Of a stretch of DNA of 20,989 nucleotides, positions 1 through 8,147 are shown piece by piece. Within the stretch, counting starts at the first letter, position 1. The number at the start of each line of letters is the position of its first letter. A model generated the notes under the pieces. It saw only the letters and a list, made by a program, of their open reading frames with translations. It ran no database searches and was not told the origin of the DNA. The translations under genes were made by a program, and so were the position numbers. The stretch is from a virus, in the IMG/VR virus record IMGVR_UViG_3300024433_000075, positions 1 through 20,989 of that record, one strand, 5' to 3'.

Positions 1-54
1 CTCGCGCGTTTTCGGGCGCGAAATTAGAGGGGGGGGTCGCCGGCAGGGCTGGGT

Positions 55-171
55 GACTGCGGCACCACGATGATGGCCGCCGAACAGTTAGGCCGGGTCT
101 GACCGAAATACGTGGCAGTGGCTTTGCAGCGGATGAAGGACATGGGATTGAAACCGGAGATAGTGAAGTGA
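55..171 (+). pseudogene. Decayed 3' end of a DNA methyltransferase gene
   Basis: Reading the frame that ends at the TGA at 169-171 gives GTTMMAAEQLGRV, an in-frame TGA at 100-102, then PKYVAVALQRMKDMGLKPEI. In DNA N6-adenine/N4-cytosine methyltransferases of the ParB-linked phage type the C-terminus reads roughly GSGTT-hIAAEQLGR-hCYGhELDPKYVdVAlqR. The fragment matches this on both sides of the stop but lacks the CYGIELD-like segment, so a short deletion seems to have created the TGA. The upstream part of SAM-binding motif I is not recognisable, and a TAG lies in frame at 25-27 beside a run of eight G. The terminal TGA overlaps the start of the small terminase gene (TGATG), as in an intact methylase-terminase operon. 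A sequencing or assembly error could produce the same picture. The family call is from remembered motifs only. Confidence 0.5.
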
Positions 172-653
172 TGGTCATGCGGGGACGCAAACCCAAACCC
201 ACCGCCGCCAAGCGGCTGGCCGGCAATCCCGGCCGGCGGCGACTGAACGAAAACGAACCGCAGATCAAATCCAAGAAGCTGCCGAGCTGCCCGCGGCACC
301 TGGACAAAGAAGCCCGCAAGGAATGGCGGCGGCTGGCCAAACAGCTCGCCGAGGCGGGGATCCTCACCGAGATCGACCGGGCCGTGTTCGCCGCCTACTG
401 CCGGGCCTGGAGCCTGTACGTCAAAGCGGACCAGGCGGTGCAACAGTACGGATCGATATTCATTTCCAAAAACAAACAACCCTATCAAAGCCCCTATCTG
501 AACCAAATGACCGCGGCCATGAAGGACATGGTTCGCTTCGCCGCGGAGTTGGGGATGACCCCCAGTTCCCGCTCCCGGGTCAAGGCGGCAAAGACCACAA
601 CCGGCTCTGCACTTCTGGATTTTCTCAATGGCCAAACGAGCAACCCCAACTAA
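171..653 (+). CDS. terS: Phage terminase small subunit, P27 family
   Basis: This is the DNA-recognition subunit of the packaging motor, which brings concatemeric phage DNA to the large subunit. The N-terminus RGRKPKPTAAKRLAGNPGRR followed by LNENEP is the hallmark of P27-family small terminases. The rest is a helical domain of normal length (about 160 residues). The start is uncertain: ATG 171 overlaps the stop of the methylase remnant (TGATG), GTG 168 lies 8 nt after a GGAG at 156-159, and ATG 177 would begin exactly at RGRKPKP. The 3' end overlaps the large terminase gene by 26 bp, so the two are probably translationally coupled. The family call is firm. Confidence 0.9.
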   Translation: MVMRGRKPKPTAAKRLAGNPGRRRLNENEPQIKSKKLPSCPRHLDKEARKEWRRLAKQLAEAGILTEIDRAVFAAYCRAWSLYVKADQAVQQYGSIFISKNKQPYQSPYLNQMTAAMKDMVRFAAELGMTPSSRSRVKAAKTTTGSALLDFLNGQTSNPN

Positions 654-2322
654 GAAAATCGTCGAGGCCTACGTCCGCGGCGTGCGGACCGGCGAGATCG
701 TCACCGGCAAGCTCGCGCGCCGCGCCGTCCGCCGCCACGTCCGCGACCTGAAACAGGCCGGCAAGCGGGGACTGTATTTCGACGAAACCGCCGCCGGCCG
801 GGCGGTAGAGTTTTTTGGGTTCCTCAAGCACAGCAAGGGGGAATGGGCGGGAAAACCCTTTGTGCTGGCGGCCTGGCAGACGTTCATCGTCTGGGTGTTA
901 TTTGGCTGGAAACGATCCAGTGACGGCATGCGACGTTTCCGCACCGCGTATATCGAGGTGGCCCGCAAAAACGGTAAGAGCACGTTCGCGGCCGCCCTTG
1001 GCTTGTATCTGCTGGTCGCCGACGGCGAGCCGGGTGCGGAGATCTACACCGCCGCTACCAAGCGGGAGCAAGCCCGGATTATTCACGGCGAGGCCACGCG
1101 GATGGTCAACAAGTCGCCCGACCTGCAGGAGCTGATCGAAATCTATAAGGACAATCTGAACGTTCCGGCGGCGGACTGCAAATATGAGCCCCTCGGCGGC
1201 GAATCGATGGGCGAATGGGGGCTAAATCCGCACGGCGTGTTGGTCGATGAACTTCACGCGCATCCCAACGGGGAACTTTGGGACGCCCTGGACACCGCGA
1301 TGGGGGCCCGCCGCCAACCGCTGCTGCTGGCAATCTCCACCGCCGGCTACGACAAGACCACTATTTGCTGGGAGATTCACGATCGCTGCCTAAAGGCACT
1401 CGAGGCCGCGTCTGAGAGCGACGCCGGTTTCGACGATACGCTCTTTGCACTCATCGCCGCGCTGGACGAAGGCGACGACTGGTCGGACGAGGCCAATTGG
1501 ATCAAGGCCAATCCCAACCTTGGCCTTTCGGTCAAACTCGACAACCTGCGGGTCCAGTGCAATAAGGCCCAAACTTCACCCCGGTTCCAAAACACTTTTC
1601 GGCGCTTGCACCTGAACGAGTGGACCGAGCGGGAAAGCCGCTGGCTGGACATGGAGGTCTGGCGGCGATCGCCGGGGGTGATCGTCCGGAGTGAGCTCTA
1701 CCGCTGCGAATGCTGCGGCGGCCTGGACCTGGCCAGCCGTTTGGATCTCACGGCGTTGGTGCTGGCCTTTCGAATCGACGGGGCAATCAAACTCAAACCT
1801 AAATTCTGGATCCCCGAGGAGACCGCCGCCCAGCGGGAACGGGAAGACAGAGTGCCCTATCGCCACTGGGTCCAGCAGGGTCTTGTCGAAATGACACCCG
1901 GGAACGTGGTCGATTACAACTACATCGAGCAGGCGATCCAACGGGACGACGAGGAATTTCTGATCCGCCAGATTGCCTTCGATCCCTGGAACGCTCAGCA
2001 GACGGCCACCAATCTGAAAAACTACGGAATCGAGATGCTTGAATTCCCCCAGACAATTCGGCACTACAACGAGCCGACCCTGGAGTTTGAACGCCTGCTC
2101 CAACTCGGCCGGCTGCACCACGGCAACCATCCCGTGCTCAACTGGAACGCCGCCAACGTCACGGTGATCACCGACAGCTCGGGCAACGTGCGTCCGGTCA
2201 AGCCGAAGCACCAGGACCCCAAGAGAGTCGACGGGATCCAGGCCGCCATCATGGCCCTCTGGGGTTGGCTGGGCGAGGACCAGGAAAGCGTTTATGACGC
2301 GGGAGAGCTTTTTGTATTATGA
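628..2322 (+). CDS. terL: Phage terminase large subunit (ATPase-nuclease)
   Basis: The packaging motor pumps DNA into the prohead and cuts it. Residues 112-119 (ARKNGKST) are the variant Walker A typical of HK97/P27-type large terminases. VLVDE at 204-208 is Walker B with D207 and catalytic E208, and LLAISTAGYD around 233-241 is the coupling motif. The C-terminal RNase H-like nuclease shows three acidic positions in expected surroundings: D367 (GGLDLAS), D452 (AFDPWNAQQ) and D535 (RVDGIQAAIMAL). The length of 564 residues is normal. The gene starts inside terS and its stop overlaps the portal start (ATGA). It appears intact with all motor motifs present. Confidence 0.96.
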   Translation: MAKRATPTKKIVEAYVRGVRTGEIVTGKLARRAVRRHVRDLKQAGKRGLYFDETAAGRAVEFFGFLKHSKGEWAGKPFVLAAWQTFIVWVLFGWKRSSDGMRRFRTAYIEVARKNGKSTFAAALGLYLLVADGEPGAEIYTAATKREQARIIHGEATRMVNKSPDLQELIEIYKDNLNVPAADCKYEPLGGESMGEWGLNPHGVLVDELHAHPNGELWDALDTAMGARRQPLLLAISTAGYDKTTICWEIHDRCLKALEAASESDAGFDDTLFALIAALDEGDDWSDEANWIKANPNLGLSVKLDNLRVQCNKAQTSPRFQNTFRRLHLNEWTERESRWLDMEVWRRSPGVIVRSELYRCECCGGLDLASRLDLTALVLAFRIDGAIKLKPKFWIPEETAAQREREDRVPYRHWVQQGLVEMTPGNVVDYNYIEQAIQRDDEEFLIRQIAFDPWNAQQTATNLKNYGIEMLEFPQTIRHYNEPTLEFERLLQLGRLHHGNHPVLNWNAANVTVITDSSGNVRPVKPKHQDPKRVDGIQAAIMALWGWLGEDQESVYDAGELFVL

Positions 2323-3986
2323 GCATGTGGAATCGAATCAAGGGAATGTTTATTGCCGCCGGACGCAGCCTGCCCGGTCCGGCCGACGACTACTGGTACG
2401 GGCCGCTGGGAACACCCTCGGCCAGCGGGATCGAGGTCACGCCCGATTCGGCCCTGCAGGTGCCGACCGTGCTGGCCTGCGTGCGGGTCCTGGCCGAGAC
2501 CGTGGCCTCGCTGCCGCTGCACGTTTACCGCCGCCTCCCGAACGGCGGCAAGCAGCGGGAGCCGAACCATCCGCTCTACGACCTGCTGCACTCTGCACCC
2601 AATGCATGGCAGACCAGCTTCGAGTGGCGGGAGATGATGATCGGTCACCTCTGCCTGCGGGGGAACGCCTACAGCCGAATCGTTCCGGGCCGGCGCGGCT
2701 GGGTCGACCAGTTGATCCCCCTGCACCCCGACCGGATCAAGATCTACCTGGTCGAAGATGCCCGGCTCCGCTACGAGCACCGGCCGCAGCAGGGGCCGCC
2801 CGTTTCGTACACCCAAGACGAGATCCTGCACATCCGTGGCCTCTCCAGCGATGGCTACGTGGGGCTCTCGCCGATCGCCCTGGCCCGCGAGACGATCGGC
2901 CTGGCGGTGGCCCAGGAGCGTCACGGGGCCAGGTTTTTCAAGAACAACGCCCGGCCGGGCGTGGTATTGGAACATCCGGGCAAGATGAAACCCGAAAGCA
3001 AGATCGAGCTTCGCAAGCAATGGGAACACATGCACGCCGGCTCGGACAACGCTCATCGAACGGCCGTATTGGAAGAGGGGATGAAGGCGAACCAACTCGG
3101 ACTAACCAACGAGGATTCGCAATGGCTGGAGTCGCGAGGATTCCAAGATAAGGAAATCGCCCGCATTTTCCGAGTGCCGCCGCACATGGTCGGAATTCTC
3201 GACCGGGCCACGTTCTCGAACATCGAACATCAGGGATTGGATTTCACCAAGCATACGATCCGGCCGTGGCTGGTACGGATCGAGCAGCGTCTGCGGGGGT
3301 TGTTGATAGCACCGCGCACTTTCTTTGCGGAATTCCTCATCGACGGCCTGCTGCGGGGCGACAGCAAGGCCCGCAGCGCGTTTTACCAATTGGCAATCCT
3401 CAGCGGCTGGATGACCAGAAACGAGGTTCGCGTGCTGGAAAATCTCAACCCGGCACCGCCGGGCTCCGGGCTGGACGACTTTCTCACGCCGCTGAACATG
3501 AAGGAGGGCCAGGAACAAGAAAGCTCCGAAGGCAAAGGGCGAGCGGCGGAGCAGCACGAGCTGGCCTTCCAGATCCTGGCCGCCGACGCCGCCGGGCGGA
3601 TCGCCCGCGCCGAATACGGCGAGGCCGGCAAGCGGCTGAAGCACGCCGCCGAGGACCCCGAGCGGTTCGTGGAGTGGCTGGAATCGTTTTACAAAGATCA
3701 CCACGGCTACGTCACCCGCAGCCTCGATCCGCTTGTCCGCGCTTGGAAGAGTTTTCATAGCACTCCTAACTTACCGATCGATCCCCAGGCGATCGCCGAT
3801 GGGGTGATCGAACAGAGCCGCAGTGCTTGGAACGTCCGCGTAAAACGTCTCGGCCGGCCCGGCTGCAATCCGCTGCGAGCGGTGCGACCGCAGGTTCTGC
3901 TAGCCGGGTGGCAGCAGGACGCCGCGGCAGAAATCGCGGCCCTCATAGAGTACGAATTGAAACAGTCAAATGGATCACAACCGTAA
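2319..3986 (+). CDS. HK97-type phage portal protein
   Basis: The portal forms the dodecameric ring at one vertex of the head, through which DNA passes and to which the neck attaches. Family landmarks are VLACVRVLAETVASLPLHVY at 51-70, LRGNAYSRI at 113-121, LHIRGLS near 170-175, IFRVPPHMVGIL at 283-294 and NIEHQGLDF at 301-309. The portal fold ends near residue 390. The remaining 165 residues are a charged, helix-prone C-terminal extension (EGQEQESSEGKG, then a helical stretch) that makes the protein longer than the usual 400-450. The ATG overlaps the terL stop as ATGA, which implies translational coupling. The stop is followed at once by the strong ribosome binding site of the protease gene. 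Confidence 0.95.
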   Translation: MSMWNRIKGMFIAAGRSLPGPADDYWYGPLGTPSASGIEVTPDSALQVPTVLACVRVLAETVASLPLHVYRRLPNGGKQREPNHPLYDLLHSAPNAWQTSFEWREMMIGHLCLRGNAYSRIVPGRRGWVDQLIPLHPDRIKIYLVEDARLRYEHRPQQGPPVSYTQDEILHIRGLSSDGYVGLSPIALARETIGLAVAQERHGARFFKNNARPGVVLEHPGKMKPESKIELRKQWEHMHAGSDNAHRTAVLEEGMKANQLGLTNEDSQWLESRGFQDKEIARIFRVPPHMVGILDRATFSNIEHQGLDFTKHTIRPWLVRIEQRLRGLLIAPRTFFAEFLIDGLLRGDSKARSAFYQLAILSGWMTRNEVRVLENLNPAPPGSGLDDFLTPLNMKEGQEQESSEGKGRAAEQHELAFQILAADAAGRIARAEYGEAGKRLKHAAEDPERFVEWLESFYKDHHGYVTRSLDPLVRAWKSFHSTPNLPIDPQAIADGVIEQSRSAWNVRVKRLGRPGCNPLRAVRPQVLLAGWQQDAAAEIAALIEYELKQSNGSQP

Positions 3987-3997
3987 GGGAGGATTCG

Positions 3998-4906
3998 GTG
4001 CCAATCAATCGCGAAATCAACGAGCGGCAGCTGTACGCCAGAATGGCCGCCCACGCGCGAATCTGGAGCCTGGACCTGAAAAGGTTCCGGGAGCGATTTC
4101 AGAGCATCGTCGTGGAAACCGAGTCGGACAGCAATGAATTCACGGGGGCCGAATCCCGGCTCAATGGCCCCGAGAAGCTGGTCGGCAGCATCGCTGTATT
4201 GCCCCTGCGGGGCCTGATCGCCCAGCACGATGATTGGTGGGGGATCTCGACCGACAGCTACGCCAAGGCGTTTGATGAACTTATCCAAAAGGAAAATGTG
4301 CGGGCGATCGTGCTGGACATCGACAGCCCGGGAGGCGTGGTCTACGGCGTGGCTGAACTGGCCCGGCACATCCGCCGGGCCCGCGGCAAGAAGCCGATCG
4401 TGGCGGTCGCCAACAGCCTGGCGGCCTCGGCCGCCTATTGGATCGCCTCGGCCGCCGACCGCCTGGTGGTCACCCCGGGCGGCGAGGTCGGATCGATCGG
4501 CGTGTTCATGCTGCACATGGACGTCTCGGAAGCGCTTAAGTCCGAAGGGATCAAAATGACCTTCATAGAGGCCGGCCGTTACAAGACGGAAGGCAATCCC
4601 TTCGAGCCGCTGGGCGACGAGGCCAAAACCGCCTGGCAGGAGGACGTCGACCGGTACTACGAGATGTTCGTGGCCGACGTGGCCAAGGGCCGCAACGTCA
4701 CGGCCAAGATCGTCAAGGCGGATTTCGGCGAGGGCCGATTGATTGGGCCAAAGGAGGCGATCTCGCTGGGCATGGCCGACCGGGTGGCCAGCCTGGAAGA
4801 GGTGTTGGACGACCTCAGCCGCGACGGCCGCCGCCAAAGGGCGGCTGCAATGCGGGCCGCAAAACTGCGGAACCGGGAGCTGGGATTGCGCGGCCTAACT
4901 CGTTGA
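3998..4906 (+). CDS. S49/SppA-like prohead protease
   Basis: This is a ClpP-fold serine protease of the SppA (S49) type, as used by many HK97-like phages to process capsid and scaffold during head maturation. In the 302-residue form, LDIDSPGG lies near 106-113, the nucleophile Ser about 144 is in NSLAASAAYW, and the general-base Lys about 196 is in GRYKTEGNP. The Ser-Lys dyad is therefore present. VGSIGVFMLHMD follows as in the family. I chose GTG 3998 because a strong AGGGAGG at 3986-3992 sits 5 nt upstream. The frame is also open further back inside portal, but that part is arginine-rich shadow sequence. The capsid protein has a long N-terminal coiled-coil arm, so a separate scaffold gene is not needed. 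Confidence 0.93.
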   Translation: MPINREINERQLYARMAAHARIWSLDLKRFRERFQSIVVETESDSNEFTGAESRLNGPEKLVGSIAVLPLRGLIAQHDDWWGISTDSYAKAFDELIQKENVRAIVLDIDSPGGVVYGVAELARHIRRARGKKPIVAVANSLAASAAYWIASAADRLVVTPGGEVGSIGVFMLHMDVSEALKSEGIKMTFIEAGRYKTEGNPFEPLGDEAKTAWQEDVDRYYEMFVADVAKGRNVTAKIVKADFGEGRLIGPKEAISLGMADRVASLEEVLDDLSRDGRRQRAAAMRAAKLRNRELGLRGLTR

Positions 4907-4976
4907 GAGGCCGTCAGTTAGAGCAATCCGCGGTCGAGCTCTGCTCGCCAAGTCTCGCGGTGGTCAAAAATCTCCC

Positions 4977-5006
4977 TTGAATAGCGCTTTTCCCATCCGC
5001 TAGACT
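4977..5006 (+). promoter_or_regulatory. Possible sigma70-type promoter for the capsid gene
   Basis: TTGAAT at 4977-4982 and TAGACT at 5001-5006 are separated by 18 bp, each matching 4 of 6 consensus positions. The gap sits upstream of the most heavily expressed structural gene, where an internal promoter would make sense. The match is modest and such pairs occur by chance. Confidence 0.3.
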
Positions 5007-5029
5007 GAACGATCACTTTGGCAAGCCGT

Positions 5030-5100
5030 CACGCGGCAGCGGGCGGCGGCCGAAATCCAAGTTGAAATCGAACGTGCTCTTGCCTCCACGCGGCAGCGGG
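5030..5100 (+). repeat. 14-bp direct repeat, two copies upstream of the capsid gene
   Basis: CACGCGGCAGCGGG occurs at 5030-5043 and again at 5087-5100, 57 bp apart. Both copies lie between the possible promoter and the capsid ribosome binding site. They could be operator or RNA-level sites, or a small duplication. Nothing in the sequence decides between these. Confidence 0.6.
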
Positions 5101-5144
5101 TCGCGAGCATTGCTCAGCGATACCCTCTTTGGAGGCTCTTTGAA

Positions 5145-6479
5145 ATGCCCACCCAACTGATGAAGCTGCAGGATCGGGCCGCGGAGATCGTCCGCACGAT
5201 GCAGGCCCAAAACGATACCCTGGCCGAAGAAGATCGGCTGGAACTGACCGAAGAGGAGCAGGCCCAGTACGACGTCCTGGAGAAGGAGCTGGACCAGGTC
5301 GAGGCCGGCCTGGCCCGGGAACGAAAGCTCCAAGAACGCGAACGCAACCTCACGCCGGTCCGCGAAATCCCCACCGATGGCAGCTCGCAGGCCTCGCAGC
5401 TATTGAGCGGCTCGGCGGCTGAAGGATCGGGCCAGCCGGGTTTCGAGAGTTTTGGCCAGATGCTCCAGGCCGTGGCCCGGGCCGGGATGCAGGACGGCAG
5501 CCTCGATCCGCGGCTGCTGGCACCCCAAGCGGCGACGGGACTTTCCGAGGGCGTTCCCTCGGAGGGCGGCTTTCTGGTGGGCAGCGAAACCACCAACGAG
5601 CTGCTCAAGGCGATCTACGACACGGGCATCCTGGCCTCACGCTGTTCCCGCACCCCGATCGGCGCCGGCAAGAACAGCCTGGAAATCAACGGCATCGACG
5701 AGACCAGCCGCGCCGACGGCTCGCAGTGGGGTGGAGTTGTCGCGTACTGGGAATCGGAAGCAGCGGAGAAGACCGCGAGCAAACCGAAGTTCAGAAGGGT
5801 CAAGCTGAAGCTGCAGAAGCTGATTGGGCTGTGCTACGCCACGGACGAATTGATCGAGGACGCGGTTGCCCTGGAGGCAATCATCCGCGAGGCCTTCCCC
5901 AATGTTTTTGGTTTCAAGATCGACGACGGCATCATCCGCGGAACGGGCGCCGGACAGCTTAAGGGGATTCTGAGCACCGGGCCCAAGGTGCAGGTTTCGA
6001 AGGAAACCGGCCAGGCGGCCAAAACCATCGTGGCCGAGAACGTCGAGAAGATGTATGCGCGGATGTGGGCCAAAGGGATGGCCAACGCCGTGTGGACCAT
6101 CAACCAGGACTGCTGGCCGCAGATCTTTCAGCTCCACCACGTAATCGGCACCGGCGGGGTGCCGATGTTCATTCCCGCCGGCGGTATCAACCAAACTCCC
6201 TTCGGAACCCTGCTGGGCCGGCCGATCCTGCCCATCGAACAGGCCGCCACCCTCGGCACCGAGGGCGATATCATGCTCTGCGACTTCTCGCAGTACAAGC
6301 TGATCGACAAGGGGGGGATCAAATCCGCCGTGAGCATTCACGTTCGTTTCGTTAATGATGAGTCCGTCTACCGCTTCGTGCTACGCGTGGATGGCCAACC
6401 CACCTGGGCCTCGCCGCTCACGCCGGCCCAAGGGACCAACACGGTCTCGCCCTTCGTGACCTTAAAGGTCCGGGCGTAG
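5145..6479 (+). CDS. HK97-family major capsid protein
   Basis: This is the main shell protein of the head. Residues 1-70 form a charged coiled-coil (LAEEDRLELTEEEQAQYDVL then LEKELDQVEAGLARERK), the delta/scaffold arm normally removed by the prohead protease. A Ser/Gly/Gln-rich linker at about 77-130 leads into the HK97 fold, which starts near GGFLVGSETTNELLKAIYDT. Typical elements are FRRVKLKLQKLIGLCYATDE around 216-235 and DDGIIRGTGAGQLKGIL at 260-276. The length of 444 residues is normal for an arm-plus-shell protein. GGAGG at 5131-5135 lies 9 nt before ATG 5145. The stop is followed at once by AAGGAG and a heptamer repeat array. Confidence 0.95.
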   Translation: MPTQLMKLQDRAAEIVRTMQAQNDTLAEEDRLELTEEEQAQYDVLEKELDQVEAGLARERKLQERERNLTPVREIPTDGSSQASQLLSGSAAEGSGQPGFESFGQMLQAVARAGMQDGSLDPRLLAPQAATGLSEGVPSEGGFLVGSETTNELLKAIYDTGILASRCSRTPIGAGKNSLEINGIDETSRADGSQWGGVVAYWESEAAEKTASKPKFRRVKLKLQKLIGLCYATDELIEDAVALEAIIREAFPNVFGFKIDDGIIRGTGAGQLKGILSTGPKVQVSKETGQAAKTIVAENVEKMYARMWAKGMANAVWTINQDCWPQIFQLHHVIGTGGVPMFIPAGGINQTPFGTLLGRPILPIEQAATLGTEGDIMLCDFSQYKLIDKGGIKSAVSIHVRFVNDESVYRFVLRVDGQPTWASPLTPAQGTNTVSPFVTLKVRA

Positions 6480-6485
6480 AAGGAG

Positions 6486-6548
6486 TGCAGAATGCAGAGT
6501 GCAGAAGAGAATGCAGAATGCAGAGTGCAGAATGATGAATTCTGCACT
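6486..6548 (+). repeat. Heptamer repeat array (TGCAGAA type) after the capsid gene
   Basis: About seven imperfect copies of TGCAGAA/TGCAGAG are followed by a single inverted copy, TTCTGCACT. The array begins directly after AAGGAG (6480-6485). Reading from ATG 6492, 6 nt after that AAGGAG, gives a 21-codon open frame. It ends at TAA 6555-6557, which overlaps the ribosome binding site of the next gene. Confidence 0.9.
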
Positions 6549-6572
6549 TTGACCTAAAGGAGAACAAAAGAC

Positions 6573-7052
6573 ATGCTTTGTTTGCCGGAAAATCTCAAGA
6601 TCGTCCAGTTGGCGTCACCCGAGACCACCAACGGCGGCAAGACCAGCGACTGCATCTCGCTGCGGGACGCCTTGAGATGCTGGATCGTGGTCGAGCTGAC
6701 CCAGGCCGTGGGCCACGCCACGCTGCTGACGCCCCAGCAGTGCACGGGCATCTTGCCCGCCGGGGCCAAGGCGCTGTCGCAAAATACGCCCATCTGGGCC
6801 AACGAGGATTGCGGCGCCTCCGACACCTTAGTGGCCCAGACGGCCGCCAAGAATTTCACGGTGGCGGCTACCATCAAGGACAAGCAGGTGGTTTTTCAGA
6901 TCGATCCCGCGGCCCTGGACCAGGCGGGCGGCTTCGACTGCGTGCAGATTGTGGCGGCCGACTCCAGCCAGGCCACCAACTTCTGGAGCGTCACCGCTTA
7001 TCTGCAGAACCGCTACCCGCAGGCCACGCCGCCCACGGCGATCACCGACTAG
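6573..7052 (+). CDS. Unknown phage head-region protein
   Basis: I do not recognise this 159-residue protein. It has no signal peptide or membrane segment. It is rich in Ala, Thr and Val with alternating hydrophobic stretches such as FTVAATIKDKQVVFQID (about 98-114), which suggests a beta-sandwich. ATG 6573 is preceded by AAAGGAG at 6556-6562, a good ribosome binding site. Its place directly after the capsid gene, where phages often keep decoration or head-stabilising proteins, makes such a role plausible but unproven. Composition is like its neighbours, and it lies between two repeat arrays. Confidence 0.8.
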   Translation: MLCLPENLKIVQLASPETTNGGKTSDCISLRDALRCWIVVELTQAVGHATLLTPQQCTGILPAGAKALSQNTPIWANEDCGASDTLVAQTAAKNFTVAATIKDKQVVFQIDPAALDQAGGFDCVQIVAADSSQATNFWSVTAYLQNRYPQATPPTAITD

Positions 7053-7061
7053 GAGCAAAAA

Positions 7062-7192
7062 GTGACGGGGTGACAGGGTGACGGGGTGACGGGGTGAAAA
7101 GATGACGATCGCTCACCCCGTCACCCCCTCACCCCGTCACCCTGTCACCCCCTCACCCCGTCACCCCTTCACCCCATCACCCCTTCACCCTT
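7062..7192 (+). repeat. Octamer repeat array, inverted arms (GTGACGGG / TCACCCCN)
   Basis: The left arm (7062-7097) has four to five GTGACGGG-like units. After the short spacer GATGACGATCG come about ten TCACCCCN units (7112-7192), the complement of the left arm. The arms can pair into a long G/C-rich hairpin in RNA or single-stranded DNA. AGGAG at 7051-7055, overlapping the previous stop codon, lies just upstream of the array. Confidence 0.92.
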
Positions 7193-7234
7193 CCATCACA
7201 CAGGTCAACTCAGAACTAGAGAGGGAACCCTGAA

Positions 7235-8143
7235 ATGGACACCAAGCTCTTCGTCCGCCGGCAGGCCGGCGGGATGTTCGCCATCATCGACCGGGAGTTT
7301 TTTCCCTCGGGCACGATCTGGTGGGTCGATTCGGGCCACGCCGCGGCCAGCGACTCGGCCGGTTTCGGCGGCAACCCGGACAAGCCGCTGGCGACGATCG
7401 ATTACGCCATCGGGAAATGCACCGCCAACGCCGGCGACGTGATCATGGTGATGCCTGGCCACGCCGAGACGCTCTCGGCCGCCGGGGCGATCGCCTGCGA
7501 CGTGGCCGGGGTGACGATCCGCGGTCTGGGCGGCTACGCCACGATGCCCAAGCTGACGCTGGATACGGCGGTCACTACCGACATCGATATCTCGGCCGCC
7601 GAAGTCACGATCGAGAACATTTGGTTCGAGGCGCACTTCGCGGACATCACAGCGTGCTTGGATATCACCGGCAAAGGGTGTACCCTCCGGGGCTGCCGGT
7701 TCGTGGAATCCACCGGCAACATGAACTTCCTGATCGTTATCGACACGGGCACCGCCAACCAATGTGACGGGCTGCTGGTCGAGGATTGCTGGTTCCAGTG
7801 TCCGGACGCCGCCAACACCAATGCGATCAGTTTCGACGCCGCCCAGGACGCCTGCATCATCCGCAACAACGTCTTCTGCGGCGATTGGGGCACCGCGGCC
7901 ATCGCCACGGTTGGAGTGGTCACGAATGTGGTGATCGAGAACAACCTGATCTACAACGCGGCCGCCGCCGCGGATTCTTGCATCAACCTGGCCGTCGGCT
8001 CGACGGGGGTTGTGGTCCGCAATCTGGTCGGCAACGCCCACGCCACCGACAAGATCACCTCGGGAGCAAGCACGGTCGCTGAAAACTACGGCTCCGTGAT
8101 CGCCGAGGATCTGCAAGGCATTTTGGAACCGATTGCCACGTAA
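7235..8143 (+). CDS. Right-handed parallel beta-helix phage structural protein
   Basis: The 302-residue protein shows the ladder of a pectate-lyase-like beta-helix. Short beta strands recur every 25-30 residues: VTIRGLGG (93-100), VTIENIWFE (124-132), CTLRGCRF (149-156), LLVEDCWF (180-187), CIIRNNVF (207-214), VVIENNLIY (232-240) and VVVRNLVG (259-266). The Asn and Cys positions repeat in register as in stacked rungs. I see no lyase catalytic signature. The N-terminal 60 residues (MDTKLFVRRQAGGMF and IWWVDSGHAA) look like a separate attachment part. Beta-helices in phages usually serve as tailspikes, but this gene is in the head module, which suggests a head fibre or decoration. ATG 7235 follows GAGGGA at a spacing of about 10. 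Confidence 0.8.
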   Translation: MDTKLFVRRQAGGMFAIIDREFFPSGTIWWVDSGHAAASDSAGFGGNPDKPLATIDYAIGKCTANAGDVIMVMPGHAETLSAAGAIACDVAGVTIRGLGGYATMPKLTLDTAVTTDIDISAAEVTIENIWFEAHFADITACLDITGKGCTLRGCRFVESTGNMNFLIVIDTGTANQCDGLLVEDCWFQCPDAANTNAISFDAAQDACIIRNNVFCGDWGTAAIATVGVVTNVVIENNLIYNAAAAADSCINLAVGSTGVVVRNLVGNAHATDKITSGASTVAENYGSVIAEDLQGILEPIAT

Positions 8144-8147
8144 ACAC

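Larger units (their letters stand above)
4907..5144 (+). other. Gap before the capsid gene, no gene seen
   Basis: This 238-bp gap lies between the protease and the major capsid gene, and I find no convincing ORF in it. It holds a possible promoter and two copies of a 14-bp direct repeat (both listed separately). At its 3' end is the ribosome binding site GGAGG at 5131-5135, which serves the capsid gene. It is one of the few sizeable gaps in the late region without heptamer or octamer repeats. Confidence 0.6.

Noticed and set aside
3827-3997. An upstream extension of the protease frame inside the portal gene
   Set aside because: The extension is arginine-rich shadow sequence, and a strong AGGGAGG ribosome binding site points to GTG 3998.
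3755-4837. A long - strand frame opposite the protease gene
   Set aside because: It is the antisense shadow of a clear S49 protease with catalytic motifs. Long reverse frames are expected in GC-rich coding DNA.
7235-8143. The beta-helix protein as a polysaccharide lyase
   Set aside because: Only the repeated strand pattern supports the fold. I see no lyase catalytic motif, and its place in the head module favours a structural role.
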